64,000 bases of DNA, taken from NCBI GenBank assembly GCA_025149285.1, contig CP102274.1:5048001-5112000 (forward strand), written 5' to 3'. Every line of letters begins with the position of its first letter. The first letter of the stretch is position 1. Shown here piece by piece: positions 25,081 to 34,115 of the stretch. The notes below the pieces were generated by a model. The model was given only the letters and a program-made list of their open reading frames with translations. It searched no databases and had not been told where the DNA came from. Origin of the DNA: Hungatella hathewayi. GTDB lineage: Bacteria > Bacillota > Clostridia > Lachnospirales > Lachnospiraceae. Position numbers and translations under genes: made by a program.

Positions 25081-26379
25081 TTATTGTTCTTCCATCACCG
25101 TATCAAAACAGATGGCTCCGTACGGACGGATGCTCATCCGGTAAGCATTGCCTTCTCCAAGGGCCTTCTCGATGTAGGCCACGTATTCGTCTACCAGGTC
25201 GTTCGGAAGCATGGCCATGATGACGCCTGCAAAACCGCCTCCATGAACACGGCACGCTCCGCGCTGTTTTTCAGCGATAAATAACTCCGTAAGCGCCAGT
25301 GCAACGGTGATTCCCTGTTCCTGATAGGCGCTGTTGGTAAAGCAGTTCTGAAGCCATTTCCAGGACGAATTGCCGGAGGCTGTGATATTCATTAAGAAAT
25401 CGGTAAAACGGCCTTCCTTTAAAGCCTTTACTTCTGCTTCCACACGCTTGTTCTCTTCAAAGAAATGAAGAGCCCGCAGAACGGAACGGTCTCCCGCGTA
25501 CGCTCTCACTTCCGCAAGGTGTTCGATTACTTCTTCTTCCGTAATCTGGGCGCAAACCTCTTTTCCAAAGAATTCCGCCACTTTTTTCATCTCAATTGGC
25601 ACGGAAGAATAGTCCGCGCTTAAATCTGCATGGCCTTTACCGGTGTTGACAATGATCAGGCTGTGATTCTGGGAACTGAAATCGAAATCGATCTTCTCCA
25701 CAACAGGGGAGGCAGGCTCCATAAAATCGATGGTGATGAGTCCGCCCACTGCACATGCCATCTGATCCAACAGCCCGGAGGCCTTGTCCCAGTATACGTT
25801 TTCAGAATATTTACCAATGTGAGCGTATGCTACTGTGTCCATACGGCCTTCATTAAAGAATGTATTTAATATAGAACATAAAAGCATCTCGAACGAAGCG
25901 GAGGAACTGACGCCTGCCGCACTGATGACATTGCTCGTAATGTAGGCGTTAAAACCGCCGACCTCATAACCGGATTCCTTAAAGCCCTGAAGAAGCCCTT
26001 TCACCAGGTCAATGGTCCCCGCTTTTTTATCACTGGGGGATAAATCATTCAAATCAATGATGAAGCTCTGGTTAAAGGTTTCACTGATAATATGTACCTT
26101 ACTGCTGTTATTCTTTGCAGCCACGCCGACGCAGTCTAAGTTAATGCTTCCCGCAAGGACTTTTCCGTGGTTATGATCCGTATGATTACCGCTGATTTCC
26201 GTGCGCCCCGGAGAACTGAACAGGGTTATGTCTTCTTCCGCAAATTTTTTCTGAAAACTTTTTACAAGATTCTGATACCGTTCTATATTGGCCTCCACCG
26301 CCGTTTCGCCGTACAGTGCGGCCATCAGCTTCCTGGACTTTTCAGATTCAAGCATCTGGATTGTATCGCATACTTTCAT
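25081..26379 (-). CDS. galK: Galactokinase
   Basis: The 432-residue GHMP kinase has the galactose signature GRTEISGNHTDHNHG (residues 58-72), the ATP loop VISAAGVSSSASFE, and a C-terminal GGGFAGVIMAM motif. It phosphorylates galactose at C1, the entry to the Leloir pathway. The start at 26379 follows AAGGAGATC; longer frames have no ribosome site. No galE or galT is near, so the pathway is split on this chromosome. It is the first gene of an operon with a kinase-like and a transporter gene. Confidence 0.92.
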   Translation of the reverse strand: MKVCDTIQMLESEKSRKLMAALYGETAVEANIERYQNLVKSFQKKFAEEDITLFSSPGRTEISGNHTDHNHGKVLAGSINLDCVGVAAKNNSSKVHIISETFNQSFIIDLNDLSPSDKKAGTIDLVKGLLQGFKESGYEVGGFNAYITSNVISAAGVSSSASFEMLLCSILNTFFNEGRMDTVAYAHIGKYSENVYWDKASGLLDQMACAVGGLITIDFMEPASPVVEKIDFDFSSQNHSLIIVNTGKGHADLSADYSSVPIEMKKVAEFFGKEVCAQITEEEVIEHLAEVRAYAGDRSVLRALHFFEENKRVEAEVKALKEGRFTDFLMNITASGNSSWKWLQNCFTNSAYQEQGITVALALTELFIAEKQRGACRVHGGGFAGVIMAMLPNDLVDEYVAYIEKALGEGNAYRMSIRPYGAICFDTVMEEQ

Positions 26380-26516
26380 GTCACATGATCTCCTTTTTCC
26401 ATACATTTTCAGAATACACCGTCGTTCCTTTCGCGGGACTCTGCTCTTTGACAAAAGTATATCATAACTTATGAGTTTTCTACAATATAATATTTATCGA
26501 AATGATACAATTTCAT

Positions 26517-26546
26517 TTGACACCCGTCCTGCCGCCTTCTTATAAT
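26517..26546 (+). promoter_or_regulatory. Sigma-A promoter of the radical SAM gene
   Basis: TTGACA at 26517-26522 and TATAAT at 26541-26546 are 18 bp apart, 34 bp ahead of the start codon. Confidence 0.75.
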
Positions 26547-26580
26547 AGAGAAGAATTTACGAAAGCTTGGAGGACTCCTC

Positions 26581-27555
26581 ATGTACTGGAACGAAAAACC
26601 GTATCATTCCCTCGATTATGAAATGAAACGCATCTATGGCCATAAAATCTATAAGCTCGCGCTGGACGGCGGCATGACCTGCCCCAACCGTGACGGGACA
26701 CTGGGATCAAACGGCTGTATCTTCTGCAGCGGCGGCGGTTCCGGAGAATTTGCCGAGTCCATGGCCGCTCACCCATCTGTCACAGAGCAGATCGAAGCGG
26801 CAAAGGCTCTGGTGGAGAAGAAAATGTCAAAGGCTCATAACAACACTGCCCTCGATTGTCCAAAAGGCCGTTACATCGCCTATTTTCAGTCCTATACCAA
26901 CACGTATGCGCCTGTCTCACGCTTAAGAGCTCTCTTTACCGAGGCCATCGCTCATCCGGACATCGCCATTCTGTCCATTGCCACTCGTCCGGACTGCCTT
27001 CCACCCGAAATCATCGCTCTTTTATCAGAATTAAACCGGATCAAACCGGTCTGGGTGGAACTGGGTCTGCAGACCATTCACGAGGAGACTGCACGCTTCA
27101 TTCGGCGCGGCTACCCCTTATCCGTCTTCGAAGACGCCTGGAACAGACTTCACGGCGCGGGCCTGACCGTGATCGCCCACGTCATTCTCGGCCTTCCAGG
27201 TGAGACGCGCTCCATGATGCAGGATACCGTCAGCTATCTGGGCGGTCTGGGCACACACGGCATTGACGGTGTGAAGCTGCAGCTCCTTCACGTCCTGGAG
27301 GGAACTGACCTGGCAGTCCTGTATCGCGCCGGTGGATTTCAAACCTTTTCCCTGGAGGAATACCTGGATCTTGTGATAGACTGCATCGCCCTGCTGCCGC
27401 CGGAGACGGTCATCCACCGGATCAGCGGCGACGGACCTAAAAAGCTTCTCGTGGCCCCGGTGTGGAGCGGAAACAAACGACTCGTATTAAACTCCATGGC
27501 AAAGCGTTTTAAAGAACGCGGCGTATGTCAGGGGGACCAGTATCGGACCCCGTGA
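26581..27555 (+). CDS. TIGR01212-family radical SAM protein (YtqA-like)
   Basis: The 324-residue protein binds a 4Fe-4S cluster through Cys34, Cys46 and Cys49 in the pattern CPNRDGTLGSNGCIFC, the unusual CX11CX2C spacing of the TIGR01212/YtqA family. The barrel follows (SILSIATRPDCL, VWVELGLQTIHEETA, VIAHVILGLPGE). Members related to Elp3 act on tRNA or unknown small substrates. It is a single-gene unit with a near-consensus promoter. A small GC hairpin without a T run (27585-27607) follows. Confidence 0.9.
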   Translation: MYWNEKPYHSLDYEMKRIYGHKIYKLALDGGMTCPNRDGTLGSNGCIFCSGGGSGEFAESMAAHPSVTEQIEAAKALVEKKMSKAHNNTALDCPKGRYIAYFQSYTNTYAPVSRLRALFTEAIAHPDIAILSIATRPDCLPPEIIALLSELNRIKPVWVELGLQTIHEETARFIRRGYPLSVFEDAWNRLHGAGLTVIAHVILGLPGETRSMMQDTVSYLGGLGTHGIDGVKLQLLHVLEGTDLAVLYRAGGFQTFSLEEYLDLVIDCIALLPPETVIHRISGDGPKKLLVAPVWSGNKRLVLNSMAKRFKERGVCQGDQYRTP

Positions 27556-27654
27556 TGCCTTAAACTGCGGAGTGCGCGAAAACAGCGGCTCCTTTCCCCG
27601 GAGCCGCCGCTCTGCATACTTATCGGATTCCACCGCTCAAAGACAGCAGACGCA

Positions 27655-28167
27655 TCACTTTGACGTTTTTATCTCAAAACCGTACTCATGCAGTACCAGA
27701 TCATCGTCTATCACTTCGTCATAGATACCGTCTGCCTGTTCAAACCCGTTCTTCATATAGAGATGAATCGCCGGTTTATTTATATCCACGACAAACAGCC
27801 TTACGTATTCCGCCCCCAGCTCTCCTGCAAGGGCAATCGCCCCTTTAAGCGCAATACTGCCAATTCCCTTTCTCAGATAATCGGCATTTACGCCAAACCG
27901 GTCAATATACAAGGCTTTCCCGCCTTCATACCTCCATTTCACACAGTCTGCCCCTGCGGCCTGGCTGCACAGGGCAAATGCGGCGACGATCCTGCACTCT
28001 TCCACCAAAACGTATAGACGGTTATTTCCTATATCTTCAGCGAAACATTCGCATGGATATATTTCGTCCCAGATTGAAACCCCATTCTCATCCATCTTGC
28101 GGATGAGTTCTTTATATACTGTTTTCAGCTGCGGTAAATCCGCAGTCTCAGCCAGCCGTAAATTCAT
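27655..28167 (-). CDS. GNAT-family N-acetyltransferase
   Basis: The 170-residue protein has the GNAT acetyl-CoA loop (DYLRKGIGSIALKGAIALA, corresponding to RxxGIG) and the closing MKNGFEQ segment typical for the fold. It transfers an acetyl group from acetyl-CoA to an unknown amine. It lies 36 bp behind the CapA-like gene and may be read from the same transcript. Confidence 0.85.
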   Translation of the reverse strand: MNLRLAETADLPQLKTVYKELIRKMDENGVSIWDEIYPCECFAEDIGNNRLYVLVEECRIVAAFALCSQAAGADCVKWRYEGGKALYIDRFGVNADYLRKGIGSIALKGAIALAGELGAEYVRLFVVDINKPAIHLYMKNGFEQADGIYDEVIDDDLVLHEYGFEIKTSK

Positions 28168-28203
28168 CGTGACCTCCCCGCGCCTGTCTGATTCGCCTTT
28201 TTC

Positions 28204-29433
28204 TTATTTTGCAGCATTTTCCTCCTGTACAACACCATTTTCATCAATGGTCACGCCGAAAGAAATGCCCTGCATATACTGGTAAAACTCGCTTATTTTC
28301 TGCGGATCGGTCAGTTCCTTTGTATAACCGGCCCCGGAAGTGCCCGGAACCAGAGATAAATTCACCTGATTCTGTTCCAGATCCACATCGGCCCGCAAAA
28401 GAGCGGTCTTCGGAATACTGCTTCCAAAGATAAAGTTGCCGAGGCTGTATACAATCGGCTTGCCCTGATAGTATTCGATCCCCTGCAGTACGTGAGGATG
28501 GCTTCCGATTACAAGATCGGCTCCCGCATCAATCAGCTGTTTTCCCAGAGTCCGCTGGTATTCCTGGGGCTTTTCATCCCGTTCAATCCCCCAATGCATA
28601 TACACGACCAGATAATCGCAGTATTCCCCGGCCGCTTCGATCTCTTTTAAGAGTATGGACGGATCGTAACCGCTTACCATTCCCGGCTTTTTGCTGTTTG
28701 CCACCCAGGAAGTATCGGGATACACCCTGGAAGCAGCCAGAAAGCCGATGGTCCTGCCGCGTACCTCAATGGTCTCCAGCTGCTTTGCACGATCCATGTT
28801 TGCACCGGCTCCCACGTAAAGGATTCCCGCGTTCTCCAGAGTTGTACACGTATCCACAAGCGCATCCTCGCCATAATCCAGCGTATGATTATTTGCAATC
28901 GTCACAATATCGATTCCCAGTTCATGCATCATGGATACCCGTTCCGGCGGTATACGAAACGTAAACTGCTTATCCGGCGCCGGCGTTCCTCTGTCGCTGA
29001 ATGGAAACTCCTGATTTGCCATATAGAGGTCAGCCCTGGCGATTTCGTCCCGATATGCATCATCCAACACCCCATGTATGCCTCCTGCATTATCATATGC
29101 AGCCAATACATGACTGGAAAAATATACATCACCGCTAAAAAGCATATGAACTATGGGGTCTTCCGGTTCTGTCTCTGCCGCGGGAGCTGTACTCTCACCT
29201 TCCGTTTCAGATACTTCCAGCTTAAGAACCTCCTCCGTGGCCGCCTCTGGCGCAAAATCGGCTGTCTGACTCCCTTCCTGTACAGCGGAATCGACTGCCG
29301 TTTCCCGGCTGGAGGCAAGGGTTTCCCTTGCGCCTCCCCTCTGTCCGTCTGCCGCGATCCATACGAGAAGTGCCGCAAGGAGAAATACCGGAAGGATAAT
29401 CAGCAGCTTCATGAATAATCCTGTTCTTTTCAT
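28204..29433 (-). CDS. CapA-family (poly-gamma-glutamate synthesis-type) metallophosphatase
   Basis: The 409-residue protein starts with a signal anchor (about residues 8-28), a Glu/Ala/Thr-rich linker (about 30-90), then the CapA domain: FSGDVYFSS, DIVTIANNHTLDYG, VVYMHWGIE and VIGSHPHVLQGIEYY are the metal-ligand blocks. CapA proteins are needed for capsule polyglutamate in Bacillus, but many clostridial homologues stand alone, as here without capB or capC. It acts outside the membrane. Function beyond a calcineurin-like phosphatase fold is open. Confidence 0.9.
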   Translation of the reverse strand: MKRTGLFMKLLIILPVFLLAALLVWIAADGQRGGARETLASSRETAVDSAVQEGSQTADFAPEAATEEVLKLEVSETEGESTAPAAETEPEDPIVHMLFSGDVYFSSHVLAAYDNAGGIHGVLDDAYRDEIARADLYMANQEFPFSDRGTPAPDKQFTFRIPPERVSMMHELGIDIVTIANNHTLDYGEDALVDTCTTLENAGILYVGAGANMDRAKQLETIEVRGRTIGFLAASRVYPDTSWVANSKKPGMVSGYDPSILLKEIEAAGEYCDYLVVYMHWGIERDEKPQEYQRTLGKQLIDAGADLVIGSHPHVLQGIEYYQGKPIVYSLGNFIFGSSIPKTALLRADVDLEQNQVNLSLVPGTSGAGYTKELTDPQKISEFYQYMQGISFGVTIDENGVVQEENAAK

Positions 29434-29443
29434 CCCTTCCTCC

Positions 29444-29869
29444 TTAATCCATGATCGAATGATTCATGATAGATGCCTGATCCATAACTTTTTCAGCAAA
29501 TAACATCGTCTCTTCCTTAATTTTTCCATCATAAACCCGTTTTCCGTTGCAAAAATACGTATCTTTCATAACCTTTAAGTCATGATATCTTAAAAATACT
29601 TTATAAATTTCTGATGCACTTTCCAGAATTCCCGCCGTAGTAAAGACGGCCACATATTTAACCTGCTGCGGAGACAGGCTCTTTATATACTCTTTTAATG
29701 TTCTGGGGATCTTGCCCCAGTAAAGCGCTCCGCCTAAAAACAGGATATCTGTCACGCCTTCCAGCGGAACTTCAATGGATTCCGCCTGGCAGCCCGCCAC
29801 CGGTGCAATGGCTTCTGCGATTACTTTCGTATTCCCTGTTCTGGAATAATAACGCACTGCTGTCTTCAT
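29444..29869 (-). CDS. Flavodoxin domain protein
   Basis: The 141-residue protein begins MKTAVRYYSRTGNTKVIAEA, a flavodoxin phosphate-binding loop (SRTGNT). DILFLGGALYWGKIP supplies the next flavin loop. It is likely an FMN electron carrier or a flavodoxin-like oxidase partner. The start at 29869 follows a GGAG site; the longer frame to 29932 does not. It lies 10 bp upstream of the CapA gene. Confidence 0.85.
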   Translation of the reverse strand: MKTAVRYYSRTGNTKVIAEAIAPVAGCQAESIEVPLEGVTDILFLGGALYWGKIPRTLKEYIKSLSPQQVKYVAVFTTAGILESASEIYKVFLRYHDLKVMKDTYFCNGKRVYDGKIKEETMLFAEKVMDQASIMNHSIMD

Positions 29870-29932
29870 GCTTTCTGCTCCATTCTCTCGATAGTCTCTA
29901 CTAATCTTACACTGAGACTGTGTATTTGTCAA

Positions 29933-30324
29933 ATAATGGCAGTGTCAGCCAGTTATATGTTTTGCAGACAGAACTATTTACTGTAGATACAATCCTGTTG
30001 CATTTAATTACATTTTACAATATAATAAACAATAAGGATATATCATTCATTTTTATTTGTTTATTATATTCTTATAATTACAATTATCAGACTTTTTTCT
30101 TTTTCTTATTGGATCTATATCTGCCATATCCCATCTTTTACCTAACTCTCCAATGCATCAAGCACTGCACTGTCCCCCTTTCTCTTCCAGTTTTTCTTAA
30201 AATGTCATCGTTCTGATGCCTATAATTGTAATTATAAGCACTGGAAGAAAGGAAGTGATAATATAAGAAATCCATATCTGCTAGGTAATTCATTTCTATT
30301 ATAATAATGAGAGGAGAACTTGTG
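29933..30324. other. A/T-rich intergenic region with paired inverted repeats
   Basis: No gene is seen. A 17-bp sequence CTTATAATTACAATTAT (30071-30087) recurs exactly inverted at 30222-30238, 134 bp away, and CTTCCAGT (30184-30191) pairs with ACTGGAAG around the second copy. A TATAAT box near 30300 probably serves the gene at 30325. Confidence 0.55.
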
Positions 30325-31347
30325 ATGATGAAAAAATTATTAACCTTGTTATGTACATTATTCATGGTAATCATAATGGCGGGGTCCGCATTTGCAGGTA
30401 CATGGAGAACGGGACAGGCTCCAAATCAGGACAAGTGGTGGTATGATAACGATAATGGAACTTATCCGGCGAATGGCTGGAAATGGATTGACGGAAATGA
30501 TGACGGGATTGCCGAATGCTATTGTTTTGATCCGGCTGGGTGGTTATATACGAATACTACAACACCAGACGGATATACCGTCAACGAGAACGGCGCATGG
30601 ATTGAAAACGGTATTGTAAATATCTCAATTGTGCCCCGGCAAAACAGCGGCTATTCTCAGAAGAACGAATCCAGCGTTTATGAAGCCGCAGATGAATATG
30701 ACGAAGAAATACTGATGCCCTGGTATGTGGAAGAAACTATATTTAATCCGGACCGGTCTGTGCTTAAATATATCACTCTGGGTTGCGATACCGGCTGTCG
30801 CATCTATTATACGACAGGCGTAAAACCTGCTGATCCGACTGATCAGGATGACATCTATGTAACAAAAAAAAGATCCGGTTTTCAATATGGCTCCCCCTCT
30901 TTAAAACCCGGACAAACTTTAAAAGCAATTGCTGTAGATAAAGCTACCGGCAAAAAAAGCGGCGTTACAGTCCTTAGATATGAGGATGCCATTAATGCAA
31001 ACAGAGGACGTTCTGGAAACATTGCCGGTTCTTCCAATTACAATAACGGAAGCGGCAGTAATAATCAGAGTTCCTCATCGAGTTCGAATTCAAATTCCGC
31101 TGCTTCCACAACTACAGCCCCCCGGCAATGCCCGATTTGTATGGGTAAAGGCTATACCACCTGTACCTATTGTCACGGAAGCGGAATCGGCCAGAATGCT
31201 TCGTTTGGACTCGGCGGCGGGATGTCTGGCGGTGATACCGGAATCTATGACGACGGTGGTATCTACCAGGGAATCTGTCCTTCGTGTGGTGGATCCGGAA
31301 CTAAAACGTGTGCCGGTTGCGGTGGTATCGGAACAGTCGGTTACTAA
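30325..31347 (+). CDS. Secreted protein with wall-binding repeats, HexC-like domain and DnaJ-type zinc fingers
   Basis: The 340-residue protein has a signal peptide (MMKKLLTLLCTLFMVIIMAG, cleavage near AFAG). Aromatic wall-binding-like repeats follow (KWWYDNDNGTYPANGWKWID, about 35-85). Then comes a chitobiase C-terminal-like beta domain (CDTGCRIYYTTG, LKPGQTLKAIAVDKATGKKS, about 150-220), an Asn/Ser-rich linker (about 232-262), and a C-terminal zinc-finger region with four CxxC pairs: CPICMGKGYTTCTYCHGSG and CPSCGGSGTKTCAGCGGIG. The cysteine pattern is that of the DnaJ central domain, normally cytoplasmic. Start 30325 is favoured by GAGGAG. Its function is unknown. Confidence 0.85.
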   Translation: MMKKLLTLLCTLFMVIIMAGSAFAGTWRTGQAPNQDKWWYDNDNGTYPANGWKWIDGNDDGIAECYCFDPAGWLYTNTTTPDGYTVNENGAWIENGIVNISIVPRQNSGYSQKNESSVYEAADEYDEEILMPWYVEETIFNPDRSVLKYITLGCDTGCRIYYTTGVKPADPTDQDDIYVTKKRSGFQYGSPSLKPGQTLKAIAVDKATGKKSGVTVLRYEDAINANRGRSGNIAGSSNYNNGSGSNNQSSSSSSNSNSAASTTTAPRQCPICMGKGYTTCTYCHGSGIGQNASFGLGGGMSGGDTGIYDDGGIYQGICPSCGGSGTKTCAGCGGIGTVGY

Positions 31348-31375
31348 AGTAATACGTTTGAAGCATAATCTCCAT

Positions 31376-31424
31376 AAAAACTGGCGCCGTGAGTCCAAAA
31401 TCACTCACGACGCCAGTTTTCTTT
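31376..31424. terminator. Terminator between convergent genes
   Basis: AAAAACTGGCGCCGTGAGT and ACTCACGACGCCAGTTTT pair with one bulge across an 8-base loop, with A and T flanks. Confidence 0.85.
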
Positions 31425-31465
31425 CAATTCCCAGTGCCCTCCCTGGGATATATTACTTATTCCAT

Positions 31466-32308
31466 CTATAACGCCACAATAATACCGCCGTCACTGGCAT
31501 ATACCGTTGCCACTCCGGCCGTCTCCGTAATGATAACGTCCTTAAAGGTGGCCTGGCGGCACATCTCATTCTTCACAACCTCCGCGCGCTCCGGATTGTT
31601 GCAGTGGGCGATAATAAGTACCTTGTCTTTCGTCTCTCCCGCTTCCCGAATCGCAATATCCGCCATACGCGTAAGAGCCTTATTAATCCCTCGCGCCTGG
31701 TCCAGCTTGATAATTACACCGGAATCAGCTCCCATAACCGGCTTAATATTGAGCGCGGTAGCAAAAAATGCCTGAAGGCCGGTCAGACGGCCGTTCTTGC
31801 GCAGCGTGTCCAGACTCTCCAGTACAAAATATGTCTTCATATTCTTAATAAAGCTGCGCGTCTTCTCCACGATCTCCTCAAACGGAAGAGAAGCCTGACA
31901 GAGCGACTGGATATAGAGAGCGATGTTTAACTCTCCAGATGAGGCAGAATCGGAGCTGAATACCGCAATGTTCTTCCCCTCCTGTCCATGTTCCTCCTCA
32001 TACAGCTTCTTCGCTAAAACAGCGCTGTTGTACGTTCCGCTCAAATGCTCAGACAGTGTTATCACAAAAATCTGATCCACATCGCATTCAAACGCCTCCT
32101 TAAACTTCTCAGGCGACGGGCATGCGGTCTGGGGGCACTCACTGCTGCTTCTGACCAGTTCCAGAAACTTCTTCTGATCAAAGGTCTCATCATCTATTAC
32201 CTGGGTATGCTCTACCTGCAAAGTGAGGGGGATGATCTGAAAATGCGGATCTTTCTTTAAGTCAGCCGTTAAATCCAGACAGCTGTCCCCGATAATCTTA
32301 TAGCTCAT
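31466..32308 (-). CDS. DegV-family fatty-acid-binding protein
   Basis: The 280-residue protein shows the DegV layout: an N-terminal GDSCLDLTADL segment, TSPSPE-like SCPQTACPSPEKF loop, VITLSEHLSGTYNSA (the lipid head-group loop) and a C-terminal GVATVYASDGGIIVAL. DegV/FakB proteins hold fatty acids for phosphorylation by FakA. Which paralog this is cannot be told. It has a consensus promoter and an AGGAGG site and is a single-gene unit. Confidence 0.9.
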   Translation of the reverse strand: MSYKIIGDSCLDLTADLKKDPHFQIIPLTLQVEHTQVIDDETFDQKKFLELVRSSSECPQTACPSPEKFKEAFECDVDQIFVITLSEHLSGTYNSAVLAKKLYEEEHGQEGKNIAVFSSDSASSGELNIALYIQSLCQASLPFEEIVEKTRSFIKNMKTYFVLESLDTLRKNGRLTGLQAFFATALNIKPVMGADSGVIIKLDQARGINKALTRMADIAIREAGETKDKVLIIAHCNNPERAEVVKNEMCRQATFKDVIITETAGVATVYASDGGIIVAL

Positions 32309-32359
32309 ATTCTATTTCCTCCTGACATATAACTTGTCATGTAGTATTCATTACTATAT

Positions 32360-32388
32360 ATTATAGGGAAGCCACGGTGGAATGTCAA
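32360..32388 (-). promoter_or_regulatory. Consensus sigma-A promoter of the DegV gene
   Basis: TTGACA (32383-32388 read on minus) and TATAAT (32360-32365) are exactly 17 bp apart. Confidence 0.85.
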
Positions 32389-32501
32389 TAGAATATTGCT
32401 CCTGAACTTCCGCATTTTGTATTCCCGGAGTTACGGTTGGCTGCTGCTGCCAGCCTCTTCTCCCCCTTCTGCCGGCTGGCCTATGCATCGGTTCAGCCGG
32501 C

Positions 32502-33059
32502 TCACCCGCGCTCTCCGGCTCCGTTTTCAGCGGTAAGCAGACCGATCATCTCATTCAGGCTCTCAAAGTCTGTAAAATCCACCGTTTTGCCATACGTCTC
32601 GATCAATCCCTGCGTCTCGGAATTCCGTTCTTCCGGTGGAATCTTTTTTACCCGGCTGTACAGAAGTCCCATCATGGCCCGGTGCGCGACGGACAGCTTT
32701 GAGTAATCAATCCCGCCTCTCAGATGAAAGAGTTTCGTTTCATCCCAAAGCGGCTCCGTGAGCTGTTTCTTTATAAAATCCCGGATATTATGGATATTGG
32801 TTTCATCGGCAGGGTCAGACAGTCCCACGGTGGCCACCAGAAGCTTTGCTTCCGGTTCCTGACGGAGCAGCTTCACGGTGTGTGCCAGGCCGAGAATCTG
32901 ACCGGCGTAGATCCCTCCCAGATGAATCACTTCTTTGCAGGAAGAAAGAGAGTTTACTTCTTTGCAGTTTCTGCACGGAATCCCCGTCCTTCGTGCCAGT
33001 TCTTCCGCGTAACGCTTCGTTGTGCCGTATTTGCTGCCGTATAAAATAATTCGCTTCAT
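32502..33059 (-). CDS. Flavodoxin-like protein
   Basis: The 185-residue protein opens with MKRIILYGSKYGTTKRYAEE, a flavodoxin phosphate loop (SKYGTT), followed by VIHLGGIYAGQILGLAHT and VATVGLSDPADETN, which fit the protoporphyrinogen oxidase (HemG)-like flavodoxin group. It is probably an FMN-dependent redox protein. It lies 43 bp behind the MarR regulator on the same strand, which suggests joint control. Confidence 0.85.
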   Translation of the reverse strand: MKRIILYGSKYGTTKRYAEELARRTGIPCRNCKEVNSLSSCKEVIHLGGIYAGQILGLAHTVKLLRQEPEAKLLVATVGLSDPADETNIHNIRDFIKKQLTEPLWDETKLFHLRGGIDYSKLSVAHRAMMGLLYSRVKKIPPEERNSETQGLIETYGKTVDFTDFESLNEMIGLLTAENGAGERG

Positions 33060-33102
33060 ATCTTTCCTCCTGTATCGCTCATTTTCCTGTATCTGCAGGT
33101 CG

Positions 33103-33600
33103 TTACGTTGCTTCCGTCGCCGCCTCTTCTGCGGCCTCCAGGCCGTCTATTCCATCATACAGCTTCATAAGCAGCGTAAACAGCTGCTCCATCTCCTGAT
33201 CCGTATAATGCTGGAACAGACAGGAGAGTTTTCGCCTGTGAATCGCCGCGGTCTGCTCAAAGTACTCATCCAGCCCGGCCGCCGGCACCAGCCATGCTGC
33301 CCTTTTATCGTCCGTATTTTGTAAAATCGTGACAAATCCCTTCTGTTCAAGAACTGCGGCCAGCTTTTTGATATTCTGCCTGGAACAGCCCAGCAGTTTT
33401 CCCAGCTGTGTAAATGTCAGCCGGTCCTTTGACTGTCTCACCATAGTCAGAAGCATAAACTGCTTCAGTGTAATGTCAGGGCTGCTCTTGTCAAATACGG
33501 TCTGGAGTCTGTTTTCAGCAATACACAGCGTGCTGAACACAGCCTTCTCCTGTTTTTCTCTTGTCCCCTGAAAGCGTCTGATGAGATCCGTTATCTTCAT
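33103..33600 (-). CDS. MarR-family transcriptional regulator
   Basis: The 165-residue protein has the MarR winged helix (LTFTQLGKLLGCSRQNIKKLAAVLEQKGFV, with the wing around NTDDKRAAWL) flanked by dimerisation helices. MarR dimers bind short palindromes near their own promoter; a 12-bp palindrome lies 16 bp upstream of its ATG (33616-33627). A cysteine in the recognition region (LLGCSRQN) could sense oxidants, but this is a guess. The co-oriented flavodoxin-like gene is its likely target. Confidence 0.88.
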   Translation of the reverse strand: MKITDLIRRFQGTREKQEKAVFSTLCIAENRLQTVFDKSSPDITLKQFMLLTMVRQSKDRLTFTQLGKLLGCSRQNIKKLAAVLEQKGFVTILQNTDDKRAAWLVPAAGLDEYFEQTAAIHRRKLSCLFQHYTDQEMEQLFTLLMKLYDGIDGLEAAEEAATEAT

Positions 33601-33615
33601 GTCTTCCTCCATATA

Positions 33616-33627
33616 GTAACTAGTTAC
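33616..33627. promoter_or_regulatory. Palindrome upstream of the MarR gene, possible autoregulatory operator
   Basis: GTAACTAGTTAC is a perfect 12-bp palindrome lying just ahead of the ribosome site. A looser relative, with ACTAGTA, lies upstream of the next gene near 34060. Confidence 0.5.
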
Positions 33628-33731
33628 CTATTTTTTGAAAAGAGGAGGACAGGAAAGTCTGCAGGCTTCCCTGTCCCATTTTCCAGCTGATCTTTACTGG
33701 ATCAGCCGACAACATCTTATCTGTCTGTAGA

Positions 33732-34028
33732 TCACTCGTCTTCCTGTGCTCCTACAACTCCCGCCGTACTGGTGGCAGTTGCAATGACAATCACGACGAC
33801 GAAGAGGATCAGCAGAATGATTCCCCCGAAAAATGACAGCAGAAACGTGGTGCCGTCATCCTCCGAAGCTGTCTCTGCACTGGCCGGATCCGCGGCAGCC
33901 GCCACAGTCTCCGTCTCCGCATGAGAGACAAGCACCGCTCCCGGGGCTGCTCCCGCTAAAACTCCGATGGCCAGTGCCAGCATCAGCCGCAGCACAGCCT
34001 TCTTTATCTCCCTTATCTTGTCCGTCAT
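33732..34028 (-). CDS. Small membrane protein of unknown function
   Basis: The 98-residue protein has an N-terminal hydrophobic segment that may be a signal peptide (VLRLMLALAIGVLAGAAPG), an Ala/Glu/Thr-rich extracellular stretch of about 30 residues, a second membrane helix (FFGGIILLILFVVVIVIATA) and a short acidic tail. I do not recognise the family. The start at 34028 follows GGAGGAG. It may belong to the MarR regulon, given a related ACTAGT sequence in its upstream region. Confidence 0.7.
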   Translation of the reverse strand: MTDKIREIKKAVLRLMLALAIGVLAGAAPGAVLVSHAETETVAAAADPASAETASEDDGTTFLLSFFGGIILLILFVVVIVIATATSTAGVVGAQEDE

Positions 34029-34115
34029 AAGAATCTCCTCCTGGTTACTATACAATCATAGCTACTAGTATACCATAAGGGAGCGAAAAATGATACCCCA
34101 ATCAATCCGGGATTC

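Noticed and set aside
27585..27607. GC-rich hairpin after the radical SAM gene
   Set aside because: Stem is good but no T run follows, so a terminator could not be claimed.
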